Notes under the pieces: generated by a model | Seen by the model: only the letters and a program-made list of their open reading frames with translations | What the model was told of the DNA's origin: nothing | The model's database searches: none | DNA from: Pelotomaculum schinkii | GTDB lineage: Bacteria > Bacillota > Desulfotomaculia > Desulfotomaculales > Pelotomaculaceae | Direction of reading: 5' to 3' | Assembly (NCBI RefSeq): GCF_004369205.1 | Contig: NZ_QFGA01000003.1 | Span: forward strand, 434,001-498,000 | Length of the DNA stretch: 64,000 nt | Part shown: one piece after another, positions 17,527 to 26,366 of the stretch | Numbering within the stretch: the stretch's first letter is position 1 | How the letters are laid out: every line of letters starts with the position of its first letter | Translations under genes and position numbers: made by a program

Positions 17527-17560
17527 ATAAAAATAAAATGGCGCCTTCTCTCAAGACGCC
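17527..17560 (-). terminator. Terminator of the minus-strand CoA-transferase operon
   Basis: Read on the minus strand, GGCGTC (17560-17555) and GGCGCC (17545-17540) form a 6-base stem with one G-T pair and a 9-base loop, followed by ATTTTATTTTTAT. It lies about 43 bases after the stop of the subunit B gene. Confidence 0.6.
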
Positions 17561-17602
17561 TTAAAGTAGGGGGCTATTTATAAATATACAGGTATAAGTA
17601 TA

Positions 17603-18409
17603 TTATTCTTTGATTTTCTTTCTAACGAAATAACCCTGCGGGTCAATAACTTCCCGGATTAAACGGACTTCCTCTACCGTCGGAGGCTCAAATTCGTAAA
17701 CATCATCGGGAATAATCAGTTTAAAACCGGTGGCTTCCTGTACGCTATTAACCGTTTCGCCGGGCATGGTGGCGATTAGTTTCATCCGTTTGGTTTCATC
17801 GTCAAAACCCATAAGGGCTTTGGTGGTGATCACCCTGTAGGGGCCCTGTCCGACCAGGCCGGCGCGCCAACGGGCGTTGGGAGAACCGTCCAGGTAGCCG
17901 GGGCTGGTGATGTAATTTATCTTCTCTGCGAAACGTCTCGGCTCGTGTACCATGATAATGATGGTGCGCTCGCAGGAGCAGGCCATATCGCTGGCGCCGC
18001 CGCTGCCGGGCAGACGGGTTTTGGGCTTCTGGTAGTTTTCCGGAAACTTGCCCATCATGGTGGAGTTCAGGTTGCCATACGGGTCGATCTCAGCGCCGCC
18101 GATAAAGCCGAAGTCGCAAAAGCCGCGTTGGGTCAGCTCAAAGGCTGAGTTGAGGCCGAGCAGGTAGTTGGCCTTGTATGTGGTCCTGGATCCACCCACA
18201 GAAAGGGGCAGGCCGCGGGAAAGCTCGGGACCGACGGCGCCTGCCTCAAATACCGGGACGATGCCGGGGCCGTGCGTCAACTGGGCCAGGGTAATGGCCA
18301 CCATAGGCAGGCCGGTGCCGGCGAACACTACTTTATTATCAATCAGGGTTCGCGACCCAGCGACTACGATCATCTCTTGAGGAGTAAAGTCTTCAGAATA
18401 ATTTGCCAT
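17603..18409 (-). CDS. CoA-transferase subunit B (glutaconate CoA-transferase-like), copy 1
   Basis: Beta subunit of a family I acyl-CoA transferase, forming the active site together with the alpha subunit encoded just upstream. The family I catalytic Glu is probably Glu55 in VFEAGAVG. The glycine-rich block RLPGSGGASDMACSCE and the C-terminal IDPQGYFVRKKI are characteristic. Length is 268 residues. The gene is 13 bases downstream of the alpha-subunit gene. It has the same order and length as the plus-strand pair at 20525-22412 and clear sequence similarity to it. The substrate is not determinable by eye; glutaconate, acetate/butyrate or a branched acid are all possible. Confidence 0.82.
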   Translation of the reverse strand: MANYSEDFTPQEMIVVAGSRTLIDNKVVFAGTGLPMVAITLAQLTHGPGIVPVFEAGAVGPELSRGLPLSVGGSRTTYKANYLLGLNSAFELTQRGFCDFGFIGGAEIDPYGNLNSTMMGKFPENYQKPKTRLPGSGGASDMACSCERTIIIMVHEPRRFAEKINYITSPGYLDGSPNARWRAGLVGQGPYRVITTKALMGFDDETKRMKLIATMPGETVNSVQEATGFKLIIPDDVYEFEPPTVEEVRLIREVIDPQGYFVRKKIKE

Positions 18410-18422
18410 TTATTGCCACCCC

Positions 18423-19436
18423 CTAACCTAATACCGTGTAGCCTGCATCAAGGCGAATGCCGGGCTCGATTTTTTGAATATACTGAATCTGGCTGAGCGG
18501 AAGCTTGTTGATAAATTCGGTTGTGTTCTCTACTCCAAATATATAGGTGTCGTAGTAGTCCTGGAGCGGAGCAGGATCCCCTTTACGTAACTTCTCGCAG
18601 GCTCCCCTGAATTCGGCGGTGTGTTTTTCGTCGAAGTAATAGAGTCCGTTGGAGTTGCCCGGGTAAGCTCCGTACGGCACTTCAATGACGGCGTCGACAC
18701 TGAAGAACGGTATGCTGACCCGGTTCGGGTACCGTGTCATGTCGTCGTGCTCGATCAGGCGGTCACAGGTAACAATGGTGTGCGCGGAAGCCATGGCAAT
18801 TTCCGGACAGGTAAATAACGGACCCTGGATCCGGCAATTGCCGTAGATGTCAGCCTCCTGAACGTGCACCAGGGCAACGTTCGGGTGTGAGGCAGGCAGG
18901 AGCATAATCGGCCGCCCGGTGAAGGGGCATTCAATGACCTTGGCCCTGTTGGTTTGGAGCATATCGCTGCCAAGGGGACTGCGGCAAGGAATAAACGGCA
19001 AGCCAATGGAGGCTGCTTTAAAGCGGGCGGACATGTTGTAGTTGCTCCAGTCTTCGAGCTCCACCTTATTGTTTTCAGCCAGGTAGCGTAAAAGCGGGGA
19101 AATACCGAAAGCTTCGTGTGCGAAGTAGGCAAATTCCATTCTTTTGATACTGTTTTTGCTTTCGTCCAAAGCCATAGCTCCGGCCAAATATTCAGGCGCA
19201 AGTCCGGCGGATTGGAAAGAAAGGGTTAAATCTTTTCTTCCCTGCCTGATAATCTCATGTACGATTGCAACTGGTTGCCGGGCGTTAACAAAACCAGCAA
19301 TGCCGACATTGTCTCCATCCTTGACAAATTTTTGCACGGCCTCTTTGAGGCTCATTCTTTTGTCTCTTTTGGATTTATCTTTGTTTGCCAGGAACTGTCT
19401 GGCCTCATCCGGTGATAGGCCTGTCCATTCAATCAT
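18423..19436 (-). CDS. CoA-transferase subunit A (glutaconate CoA-transferase-like), copy 1
   Basis: Alpha subunit of a family I CoA-transferase. The start is ATG 19436 (MIEWTGLSPDEARQFLANK), preceded by a CAGGGGGAGAG box; an in-frame ATG at 19484 would add 16 residues and has no obvious box. Motifs include VGIAGFVNARQPVAIVHEII and DLTLSFQSAGLAPEYLAGAM, which match the paralogue at 20525 nearly word for word. The protein is 337 residues. It is the first gene of the minus-strand pair. It diverges from the second pair across an intergenic stretch of about 1.1 kb that contains a transposase remnant. Confidence 0.8.
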   Translation of the reverse strand: MIEWTGLSPDEARQFLANKDKSKRDKRMSLKEAVQKFVKDGDNVGIAGFVNARQPVAIVHEIIRQGRKDLTLSFQSAGLAPEYLAGAMALDESKNSIKRMEFAYFAHEAFGISPLLRYLAENNKVELEDWSNYNMSARFKAASIGLPFIPCRSPLGSDMLQTNRAKVIECPFTGRPIMLLPASHPNVALVHVQEADIYGNCRIQGPLFTCPEIAMASAHTIVTCDRLIEHDDMTRYPNRVSIPFFSVDAVIEVPYGAYPGNSNGLYYFDEKHTAEFRGACEKLRKGDPAPLQDYYDTYIFGVENTTEFINKLPLSQIQYIQKIEPGIRLDAGYTVLG

Positions 19437-19599
19437 TGGCTCTCTCCCCCTGGTTTCTGTAATCCGGGCATCCAAAATTTGCACAGATTTACTCCCGCCG
19501 ACGAACCGGGACGCTGTTTACATGAATTCTTGGGAGCTGTGGCACGGCAGTCTGGTACTTAACAACAGGTTATAATACAACAGATACTTTACGTTCCTT

Positions 19600-19803
19600 T
19601 CTTCATAGAAAAATATTTCTATTCCGAAATTCCTGCATCATCGACCCGTGACTAGATGGTTTCCCATCCCCGTCGAAAGGGAGCTTTACAGGCTTAAATT
19701 CCCGAAGAACTTCCGGCGCTCAAATTTCGGGCAACGCTTCTTGCATATCCTTCAGGTTGACAGCAGCATGAACGTCACGGTCATGGACTTTGTGCCATGA
19801 AAG
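19600..19803 (-). pseudogene. Decayed IS200/IS605 OrfB (TnpB-like) C-terminal remnant
   Basis: Read from about 19803 down to 19600 on the minus strand, the translation contains HKVHDRDVHAAVNLKDMQ, the HDRDxNAAIN-type motif that carries the last catalytic Asp of TnpB/OrfB nucleases. The same frame is then interrupted by a TGA right after LPEI. It continues with APEVLREFKPVKLPFDG and ends near MMQEFRN, resembling the usual TnpB tail. Nothing upstream of the motif matches the rest of the protein, so only the C-terminal end survives. The near-palindromes at both ends of this stretch may be insertion-sequence end structures. Confidence 0.62.
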
Positions 19804-19815
19804 AAATATATTTCT
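19802..19815. repeat. Perfect 14-base palindrome AGAAATATATTTCT
   Basis: AGAAATATATTTCT is its own reverse complement. A related imperfect palindrome, ATAGAAAAATATTTCTAT, lies at 19605-19622. Both are in the divergent region between the two CoA-transferase operons and bracket the TnpB remnant. They may be operators for a regulator of the CoA-transferases or relics of insertion-sequence ends. Confidence 0.4.
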
Positions 19816-20524
19816 ATATTTTAATTAACAATTTGGAACCCCCCACTAAATACTATATGTTGTTTATGGTTACCTGCCGCCAGCACCTTTTTAACCTGGT
19901 GTGCCAATTTATGCCAGATGTAAACAGCCAGAAACCTTTCCTTTCTACAAAAGTTTTTTAGATTTAAACCTTCTCCACCTTCCTTACAAGCAAATTCTAT
20001 CGTTCTTATAAACAATAGACCATTGTCTGAAGGAACAGTATGGATCTATCTTTGGGACTAGTACTTTAGATACAATCCATGGGTGAGAAGTTAATAAATG
20101 GCTATGAATAACCGGCTTCTTGTTTTGCAGTAAAGGTTATCACCCCAGATCAAGGAATATCTTGTGTACCCTGCAAGTATAAATAGATTGTCTTATAGAA
20201 CGAGAGGAACTAACCGGTTGACCATGAGGACTAGGACGCCGGATACATTGTCAGAATATTAAAACATTGATAAGATCGTTTTGCAGCAAGTATTATCTTT
20301 GGCTCAGGATTATTTATAGCCCGAAAAACCTGAGCATGAGCATGCTTTTGAGGAACAGGAGCGCATATAGAGATTAACCGATATGATTATCCGTAATTTC
20401 CTTCATTATTAGATGGGCAGATACCGTAAGGCGGCTAATAGCTGAGAGGGGGTGGCCTGGTAAGTCTGCTGGAATGGGGAAGTGGGCTGGATATTAGAAA
20501 AGTTTTTTAAAGGGAGGCAAAAAA
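19816..20524. other. Intergenic region upstream of CoA-transferase copy 2
   Basis: About 700 bases with no supportable gene. Short frames occur (for example minus-strand 19821-20015), but none has a recognisable motif or a ribosome binding site. The composition is A/T-rich with scattered stops in all frames. Together with the adjacent TnpB relic this looks like decayed mobile or duplicated DNA. The promoter of the plus-strand pair presumably lies here but cannot be placed. Confidence 0.4.
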
Positions 20525-21586
20525 ATGACAAACAATGTAAGCTCTAAAATTAAAAATATTTCCACTCTGGAGTACAAGGAAAAAGAGTTTGAATACTGGG
20601 GTCCGACCCCCGACGAAGCCAGAAAAATAATGGTCAATAAGTCGCACGGTCTGCGCGATAAAAGACACACTTTAAAGGATGCGGTAGCCAAGTTTATCAA
20701 GGACGGGATTAACATCGGAATTGGCGGTTTTGTTAACACCAGGGTTCCCGTAGCTATCATACATGAAATCATCAGACACGGGGCAAAAGATTTGACCCTT
20801 TCCTTCCAGTCCAACTCAATTTGTCCCGAGCTTCTGGCAGGAGCGATGATCCTCGATCCTGACCGGGTTTCGATCAAGCGGGTGGAGCTGGCCTGGTGGG
20901 GGTATGAAATTATCGGCATTGCCCCCATGGTGCGCTATCTGACCACCAATGGAATGATCGAGATGGACGATTACACCAACTACGGTATGTCCGCCAGGTT
21001 TAAAGCCGCGGCCATGGGGATACCTTTTATCCCGGTCAGGGACCACGGCGGTTCAGATATGGAGTTGATTAACAGGGGCAAGATGATCGAATGTCCCTTT
21101 AGCGGCAAGAACGTTTACCTGCTGCCGGCCTGCCATCCCGATGTCGGCATCGTCCATACCACGGCAGCTGATATGTACGGCAATGCCAGGATTTTTGGGG
21201 CGCATTGCACCTGCCCCGAGATCGCGATGGCGGCTACCTACACGATCATGACGACGGAAAAGGTGATCCCGACTGAAAACATCAGGTCCTATCCCAACCT
21301 GACCGAAATTCCATATCCCGCTGTAGACACAGTGACCGAAGTGCCTTTTGGAGCTACACCTGGAGCGAGTTACGGCAACTACTGGTTTGACATGGATCAC
21401 CTGAAAATGTTCCGCAGCCTCTGCGAGGACTTCCGCAAGACCGGCAACAAGGAAGGGCTCCAGAAGTACTACGATGAGTATATCTTCAGCTGCCAGACCT
21501 TTGACGAGACCCTTGAGAAAATCGGGTACAAAGCTCTTAAGGATTTAAAAGACTTGGACGGCGGCCAGCCCATCATCCTGACCTAA
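20525..21586 (+). CDS. CoA-transferase subunit A (glutaconate CoA-transferase-like), copy 2
   Basis: Alpha subunit of a second family I CoA-transferase. ATG 20525 follows GGGAGGCAAAAAA. Conserved blocks are IGIGGFVNTRVPVAIIHEII, DLTLSFQSNSICPELLAGAM, YGMSARFKAAAMGIPFIP and EVPFGATPGASYGNYWF. The protein is 353 residues, with about 20 extra N-terminal residues compared with the minus-strand paralogue. The two paralogues differ enough to suggest different acyl specificities rather than a recent duplication. Subunit B follows 40 bases downstream. Confidence 0.82.
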   Translation: MTNNVSSKIKNISTLEYKEKEFEYWGPTPDEARKIMVNKSHGLRDKRHTLKDAVAKFIKDGINIGIGGFVNTRVPVAIIHEIIRHGAKDLTLSFQSNSICPELLAGAMILDPDRVSIKRVELAWWGYEIIGIAPMVRYLTTNGMIEMDDYTNYGMSARFKAAAMGIPFIPVRDHGGSDMELINRGKMIECPFSGKNVYLLPACHPDVGIVHTTAADMYGNARIFGAHCTCPEIAMAATYTIMTTEKVIPTENIRSYPNLTEIPYPAVDTVTEVPFGATPGASYGNYWFDMDHLKMFRSLCEDFRKTGNKEGLQKYYDEYIFSCQTFDETLEKIGYKALKDLKDLDGGQPIILT

Positions 21587-21626
21587 TCTTGGCTAACCGG
21601 CAAATTAGATAATAGGAGGTAAAAAA

Positions 21627-22412
21627 ATGTCCGAATACACTCCATTTGAGATGATAGCTTATACCGGCTCCAGGGTTCTTGAAGACGAAAAAATCGTCTT
21701 TGTGGGTACCGGCCTGCCGATCATTGCAGCCATGCACGCTCAGCTTACCCATGCGCCCAACCTTTATATGATTTACGAAGCGGGATCGATGGCGCCTATT
21801 CTTGAAATGGGCATGCCGCTTTCAGTCGGAGACACCAGAGCGGCTCGCAAGGCCTGCTACCTCAAGGGGCTGTGCGCGGTATTTGAAATCACGCAACGGG
21901 GCTACGCCGACTACGCCTTTATCGGAGGAGCGCAGGTCGATATGTATGGCAACATCTGCTCTACCATTGAAGGGCACAACTATGACCAACCGAACATCCG
22001 CTTTCCGGGCAGCGGCGGCGCCGGCGCCATGGCGGCCAACTGCGAGAAAACCATTGCTATTATGGCGCTGGAAAAAAGGAGGTTCGTGAAGAAGCTGGAC
22101 TTTGTCACCAGCATCGGCTTTGGCGACGGCGCCGGCGATTACCGGGAGAAAGCCGGTGTGATGGGCTCCGGTCCCTACCGGGTCATTACCAACCAGGCCC
22201 TTTTTGGTTTTGACCAGGAAACAAAACGTATGAAACTGCTTGAAGTAAAACCGGGGAGGACACCTCAGGATATCCAGGACCTGGTGGACTTTGAGTTAAT
22301 TATTCCGCCGGATGTCAAGGAGATGGCTGAACCCACGGATGAGGACTTAAGACTGCTCCGGGATGTGATCGACGCCGAGGGTTATTTCCTTAAACGAGTT
22401 ATAAAAAAATAG
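21627..22412 (+). CDS. CoA-transferase subunit B (glutaconate CoA-transferase-like), copy 2
   Basis: Beta subunit partner of the preceding gene. ATG 21627 follows TAGGAGGTAAAAAA. The probable catalytic Glu is Glu51 in MIYEAGSMAP. Further blocks are GMPLSVGDTRAARKACYLKG, FIGGAQVDMYGNICST, RFPGSGGAGAMAANCEKT and the C-terminal IDAEGYFLKRVI. Length is 261 residues. A strong terminator lies 125 bases downstream, closing this two-gene operon. Confidence 0.83.
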   Translation: MSEYTPFEMIAYTGSRVLEDEKIVFVGTGLPIIAAMHAQLTHAPNLYMIYEAGSMAPILEMGMPLSVGDTRAARKACYLKGLCAVFEITQRGYADYAFIGGAQVDMYGNICSTIEGHNYDQPNIRFPGSGGAGAMAANCEKTIAIMALEKRRFVKKLDFVTSIGFGDGAGDYREKAGVMGSGPYRVITNQALFGFDQETKRMKLLEVKPGRTPQDIQDLVDFELIIPPDVKEMAEPTDEDLRLLRDVIDAEGYFLKRVIKK

Positions 22413-22472
22413 TTGCGGCGACGTAAATATTGGAGGAGGTGATGTTTCTAACGAAATAAACCTGCAGTACCG

Positions 22473-22498
22473 CGGAATAACAATATAGAATTATTCCG
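22473..22498. repeat. Small perfect hairpin after CoA-transferase copy 2
   Basis: CGGAATAA (22473-22480) and TTATTCCG (22491-22498) form an 8-base perfect stem with a 10-base loop. It lies between the stop codon at 22412 and the terminator at 22537. There is no T run, so an mRNA-stabilising or protein-binding role is as likely as termination. Confidence 0.4.
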
Positions 22499-22536
22499 TT
22501 AGCTGTTTTAAAAAGGTAATCTACCCCCTACTCACC

Positions 22537-22566
22537 CGCGCCTTGGGCAAAAGGCGCGATTTTTTT
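22537..22566 (+). terminator. Rho-independent terminator of the CoA-transferase copy 2 operon
   Basis: CGCGCCTT (22537-22544) and AAGGCGCG (22551-22558) form an 8-base perfect stem with a six-base loop, followed by ATTTTTTT. Confidence 0.9.
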
Positions 22567-22644
22567 GGCTGAATACAACGAGCATGACTGACTACAGGCC
22601 GCCGTAGTAGGATTCGTTCCGGCAAGATGGCCTTTTTGGCCCGG

Positions 22645-23316
22645 TCAATTGTTAGTATCTAAAAACTTTTCCTGGATGGCCAGGACCGCCGCCTGGGTGC
22701 GGTCGTTCACGTTTAACTTCGTTAAAATACTGCTGACATGAGCCTTGACGGTGCGTAAAGTGATCTTTAAGCTGGAGGCGATTTCCTTATTGCTCAAGCC
22801 GTTGACAATCAGCTGCAGGACCTCTTTTTCCCGGCAGGTCAAGAGGGAAGGTTCCTTCTGAGCCTGCTGAGGCGGGGTCCCCTGCACCAGGTTAACCAGC
22901 AGTTCGTTGGCGATAGTGGTATCAACAAAATATCGTCCTTCAGCAACGCTTTCGACAATTTCGATCAGCTGCTCGGGAGAACTGTCTTTTAAAACGTAGG
23001 CGGAGCTCCCTTCACGTATGGCCTGGACCACCTTGTCGTGCTGGTTGTGCACCGTTAGTATAACTACCTGGACGGATGGGTGTTTGGCCTTAATTATTTT
23101 GGCCGCCTGGATGCCGTCCATTTTCGGCATATTCACATCCATAAGCACCATGGTGGGCTTTAGCCTGGCCACAGCTTCAACCGCTTCTTCCCCGTTGGCC
23201 GCTTCTCCTGCGATGGTCACATCATGCAGTTCGAAGAGCATACGCAGGCTGCGGCGCACCAGGGGGTCGTCATCGACCAGCAGCAGCCTGATCTCGTTGA
23301 CCAGGAACTCATTCAT
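22645..23316 (-). CDS. NarL/FixJ-type response regulator
   Basis: DNA-binding response regulator, partner of the sensor kinase encoded just upstream. The receiver occupies residues 8-125, with acidic triad D15-D17 and phospho-acceptor Asp60 in MVLMDVNMPKMDGIQ. The LuxR-type HTH is at the C-terminus (LTCREKEVLQLIVNGLSNKE, then KITLRTVKAHVSSILTKLNV). Length is 223 residues. The start ATG shares one base with the kinase stop (TAATG), a sign of tight coupling. Target genes are unknown; the neighbouring CoA-transferase and carbonic anhydrase genes are possible targets. Confidence 0.9.
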   Translation of the reverse strand: MNEFLVNEIRLLLVDDDPLVRRSLRMLFELHDVTIAGEAANGEEAVEAVARLKPTMVLMDVNMPKMDGIQAAKIIKAKHPSVQVVILTVHNQHDKVVQAIREGSSAYVLKDSSPEQLIEIVESVAEGRYFVDTTIANELLVNLVQGTPPQQAQKEPSLLTCREKEVLQLIVNGLSNKEIASSLKITLRTVKAHVSSILTKLNVNDRTQAAVLAIQEKFLDTNN

Positions 23317-24650
23317 TAGACCACTCCGTTCCGTCCGGGATGTTGAACAAACAGGGTTATATTGAATTTAGTGCCCCAACCCGGTTCACTCTCAACTTCA
23401 ATGACGCCCCTGTGAGCTTCTATGTTTTTTTTGGCAATGGCCAGCCCGAGGCCGGTACCGCTCTGCTTGGTGGTAAAAAAAGGGTCGAAAATCTTTTGTT
23501 GGATTTCGGGTGAAATCCCGTCACCCCAGTCCTCAATGGTGACCACGACCCGGTCAAAAGAGGGGTCGGTTGATACACGTACGGTACCCCCGCTTTCAGT
23601 GGCGGCAATGGCGTTGGACAAAAGGTTGCTGAAGGCTTCTTTTAATTTTTCATGGTCGGCCAGGACCAGGGGTGTGGGTTTGTGCAGCGAGGTTTCAATA
23701 ATCATTTGGCTGCTCAAGTGTTTCTTATGCTCGGTTACAAGGTCTCTTAAGAGCTCGTTTATGTCAATTTCTTTTATTAACAGGGTGGTATTACCGGAAA
23801 AATGCAGCAGGTCCTCCGTGGTGCGGCTGACACGCTCCACAGCTTCTTTGACAATGTTCAGATCTTCGTTGAAATCCATCCGCCAGGCCGCTTTTTTTTC
23901 AACTGAATAGAGAGAAAGGCGGATGGAGGTAAGAGGATTTTTGATCTCATGGGCGATAATCGCGGCTGCCCTGCCGAGGGCGGCCAGCCTTTCCGCTTGT
24001 TTAACTTTTTGTTCGAGGACGGTGATCAGGTGCTCCTTTTCCTTTAGGCCTTTTTCGTAGGTTAGGGCGTTTTTCACGGCTATTCCGACTTGGTGAGCAA
24101 CCAGTTCCAGCATACGCTGGTCCTTGAGACTGAAATCCCGCCTGCTTTCAGGACGTGTGAGCTGGATGGTCCCGATAAAGTTACCGTCTAAAATAATAGG
24201 CGCGCCAATGCCATAGAGTACTCCAATCCCTTCCCGGCGAAGAGCGGACTGGAAGTAAAGGGTCTTTTTTATTTCCTCGACCGTGAGGATATCGGTGGCC
24301 CGGCAGCTTTTTTTGGTTTCAAACAGTTTTTTAAAGAGGAAGTTCTGCTCGGTGTTTTCAGTAAAAAGTTTTGCCAGTCGCTCACTTAAGCCTATGTTTG
24401 ATTGCAGCGTGATTCTTCCGGTCTTTTCCTGGTAGAAAAAAATACCGCTTTTGGTGTGTGGGATCAGCTTGGGCAGGTAAGCGTGTACACAGTGGAGGAT
24501 TTCATCAAGGTCTAAATTTGAGGTTACAGTTTCACTTATGTTAAGTAATATATCGAGCTCGTCTACACCAAGTTCGCTCTTAAAACCCTCCCTGCCGCTA
24601 ACCCGGGCGGTTTCATGAGATGTTTTGATTTTCCGGTTGTCGCTTTTCAT
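23316..24650 (-). CDS. GAF-domain sensor histidine kinase
   Basis: Cytoplasmic sensor kinase. The GAF domain spans about residues 45-200 (LDEILHCVHAYLPKLIPHTK, GIGAPIILDGNFIGTIQLTR). A short coiled coil follows, then HisKA with the phospho-acceptor His in IAHEIKNPLTSIRLSLYSVE, and HATPase_c with the N box NLLSNAIAATESGG, G1 DWGDGISPE and G2 TGLGLAIAKKN. There are no membrane helices, so the input is intracellular. It has 444 residues and is cotranscribed with the NarL-type regulator. The ligand of the GAF domain is unknown. Confidence 0.88.
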   Translation of the reverse strand: MKSDNRKIKTSHETARVSGREGFKSELGVDELDILLNISETVTSNLDLDEILHCVHAYLPKLIPHTKSGIFFYQEKTGRITLQSNIGLSERLAKLFTENTEQNFLFKKLFETKKSCRATDILTVEEIKKTLYFQSALRREGIGVLYGIGAPIILDGNFIGTIQLTRPESRRDFSLKDQRMLELVAHQVGIAVKNALTYEKGLKEKEHLITVLEQKVKQAERLAALGRAAAIIAHEIKNPLTSIRLSLYSVEKKAAWRMDFNEDLNIVKEAVERVSRTTEDLLHFSGNTTLLIKEIDINELLRDLVTEHKKHLSSQMIIETSLHKPTPLVLADHEKLKEAFSNLLSNAIAATESGGTVRVSTDPSFDRVVVTIEDWGDGISPEIQQKIFDPFFTTKQSGTGLGLAIAKKNIEAHRGVIEVESEPGWGTKFNITLFVQHPGRNGVV

Positions 24651-24833
24651 CTCAAATCCTTCCCCTCAGATCATAAAAAAGCTGTTCAGTCAATAATATA
24701 ATTTATATATTCCTTTTATTATAGCAGTTTTCAAAAGATTTCGCACTTTTGAAAGAGGAGCAATAACTTGCTCAGCCCGGAGTTTAAGGGGATAATAGTA
24801 AAAAGACTAATAGTATTGCCGGGAGGTTTTTAT

Positions 24834-25346
24834 ATGCCTTATGAATATGACGGGATTAAGCCCAAGATTGATGAGACAGTGTTTATAGCTCCGGGGGCGA
24901 TTGTGGTTGGAAAGGTTGAAATTGGGCCGAACTCCAGCATTTGGTACAACTCTGTGGTCAGGGCGGACGTCGATACCATAACAATCGGCTCCCGCACGAA
25001 TATCCAGGACGGTTCCATACTGCACGAGCATACCGGTTTTCCGCTGGTCATAGGAGACCGGGTAACAGTAGGGCACCGGGCTCTTCTACATGGCTGTACA
25101 ATTGAAGACGACGCCTACATTGGTATGGGTGTGATCGTGCTGAATGGCGCTCACGTGGGGGCAGGGGCCGTAGTAGGAGCCGGGTCCCTGGTGCTGCAGG
25201 GCCAGCGCATACCTGCCGGCATGCTTGCGATGGGACTTCCGGCAAAAGTGGTGAGGGAGTTGAAGGAAGGGGAGTATGAACGGTTTCGGGGCGCCGTCGG
25301 CAGGTATCAAAATCTGGCTGAAATACACAACAGACTGCTGGAATAA
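24834..25346 (+). CDS. Gamma-class carbonic anhydrase family protein
   Basis: Left-handed beta-helix hexapeptide-repeat protein. The start is ATG 24834 (MPYEYDGIKPKIDETVFIAP), behind GGGAGGTTTT; an upstream in-frame TTG at 24768 would add a non-conserved extension. Metal-ligand candidates are His64/His66 in ILHEHTG and His81/His86 in VGHRALLHGC, matching the three-His zinc site of the Cam/YrdA group. At 170 residues it matches the short YrdA/CaiE-like type, whose carbonic anhydrase activity varies between members. Confidence 0.82.
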   Translation: MPYEYDGIKPKIDETVFIAPGAIVVGKVEIGPNSSIWYNSVVRADVDTITIGSRTNIQDGSILHEHTGFPLVIGDRVTVGHRALLHGCTIEDDAYIGMGVIVLNGAHVGAGAVVGAGSLVLQGQRIPAGMLAMGLPAKVVRELKEGEYERFRGAVGRYQNLAEIHNRLLE

Positions 25347-25354
25347 ACACTGTT

Positions 25355-26356
25355 TTACAAAAAGACGACTGCCACCGCCCGGTATGCTAAGCCGGCCAGC
25401 AGGGCCGTGACCGGCAAGGTGATCACCCAGGTGATCACCATTCTTTCCGCTGTATCCCAACGGACCGAATTAAAGTGTTTGGCCGAACCTACTCCCATAA
25501 TTGAAGAAGAAATAACATGGGTGGTGCTGACAGGCATTTTGATCAGGGTGGCCAGGATGATAATCATGGCCGAGCTTAAATCTGCCGCAAACCCGTTGGC
25601 TGGTTCCAGCTTGATAATCCTGGAGCCTACGGTCTTGATTATTTTCCAGCCGCCTACGGAAGTACCAAGGGCCATGGCCACGGCGCACACCAATTTAACC
25701 CAGAAGGGGACGTCAAGGGTGGTTTGGAAGCCACCCGCCACCAGTGCAAAAGTGATGATACCCATCGTTTTTTGGGCGTCATTGGTGCCGTGGCTGAATG
25801 ATTGAAAGGCGGCCGTTAACACTTGCAGGAGGCGAAAGCGCCGGTTTAATTTGGCATGGTGCCCGTTTTTAAAAATGAATCTGATCAGGCTCATAATGAT
25901 GTAGCCAACGGTGAAAGCAATCAGCGGGGAGAAAAGCAGCGCGCTCAAAACAGTAATAAAGCCGCCGAAATTCACCGCGTTATGCCCGGCTGAGGCAATT
26001 ACGGCGCCGGTTAAAGAACCGATCAGGGCATGGGAGGAGCTGCTGGGAATGCCGTAATACCAGGTGATGAGGTTCCAGGCAATGGCGGCAACCAGGGCGG
26101 CGACGACGATGTATATACCATGTTCGAGTTGTAGCGGGTCGGCAATCTGGCCTCCGATGGTTTTGGCGACCCCGGTGAAGGAAAGGGCGCCTAAAAGGTT
26201 CATGCATGCGGCCAGGACGATGGCAGCCCTCGGAGTGAGCGCTTTGGTCGATACAGAAGTGGCGATGGAATTGGCCGTATCGTGAAAACCGTTGATAAAG
26301 TCGAAAGATAAAGCCAGCGCTACGACTATAACCAGGATCAGGTTTATTTCAGACAT
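25355..26356 (-). CDS. PiT-family inorganic phosphate transporter
   Basis: Low-affinity cation-coupled phosphate permease in the cytoplasmic membrane, with about ten helices. The two PiT signatures are present: GFHDTANSIATSVSTKALTP near the N-terminus and SHGTNDAQKTMGII in the second half. A further conserved block is VSTTHVISSSIMGVGSAKHF. Length is 333 residues. It begins 10 bases downstream of the DUF47 gene, the usual two-gene arrangement. The stop is close to the convergent carbonic anhydrase gene with no strong terminator visible. Confidence 0.9.
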   Translation of the reverse strand: MSEINLILVIVVALALSFDFINGFHDTANSIATSVSTKALTPRAAIVLAACMNLLGALSFTGVAKTIGGQIADPLQLEHGIYIVVAALVAAIAWNLITWYYGIPSSSSHALIGSLTGAVIASAGHNAVNFGGFITVLSALLFSPLIAFTVGYIIMSLIRFIFKNGHHAKLNRRFRLLQVLTAAFQSFSHGTNDAQKTMGIITFALVAGGFQTTLDVPFWVKLVCAVAMALGTSVGGWKIIKTVGSRIIKLEPANGFAADLSSAMIIILATLIKMPVSTTHVISSSIMGVGSAKHFNSVRWDTAERMVITWVITLPVTALLAGLAYRAVAVVFL

Positions 26357-26366
26357 TTAAGACTCC

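Noticed and set aside
19541-19556. A TGGCACGGCAGTCTGG sequence resembling a sigma-54 promoter.
   Set aside because: The -12 half (TTGC) is missing and the orientation does not lead into a nearby gene.
25048-25460. Long minus-strand open frames opposite the gamma carbonic anhydrase gene.
   Set aside because: They are antisense to a well-conserved gene, Pro/Arg-rich, and without family motifs.
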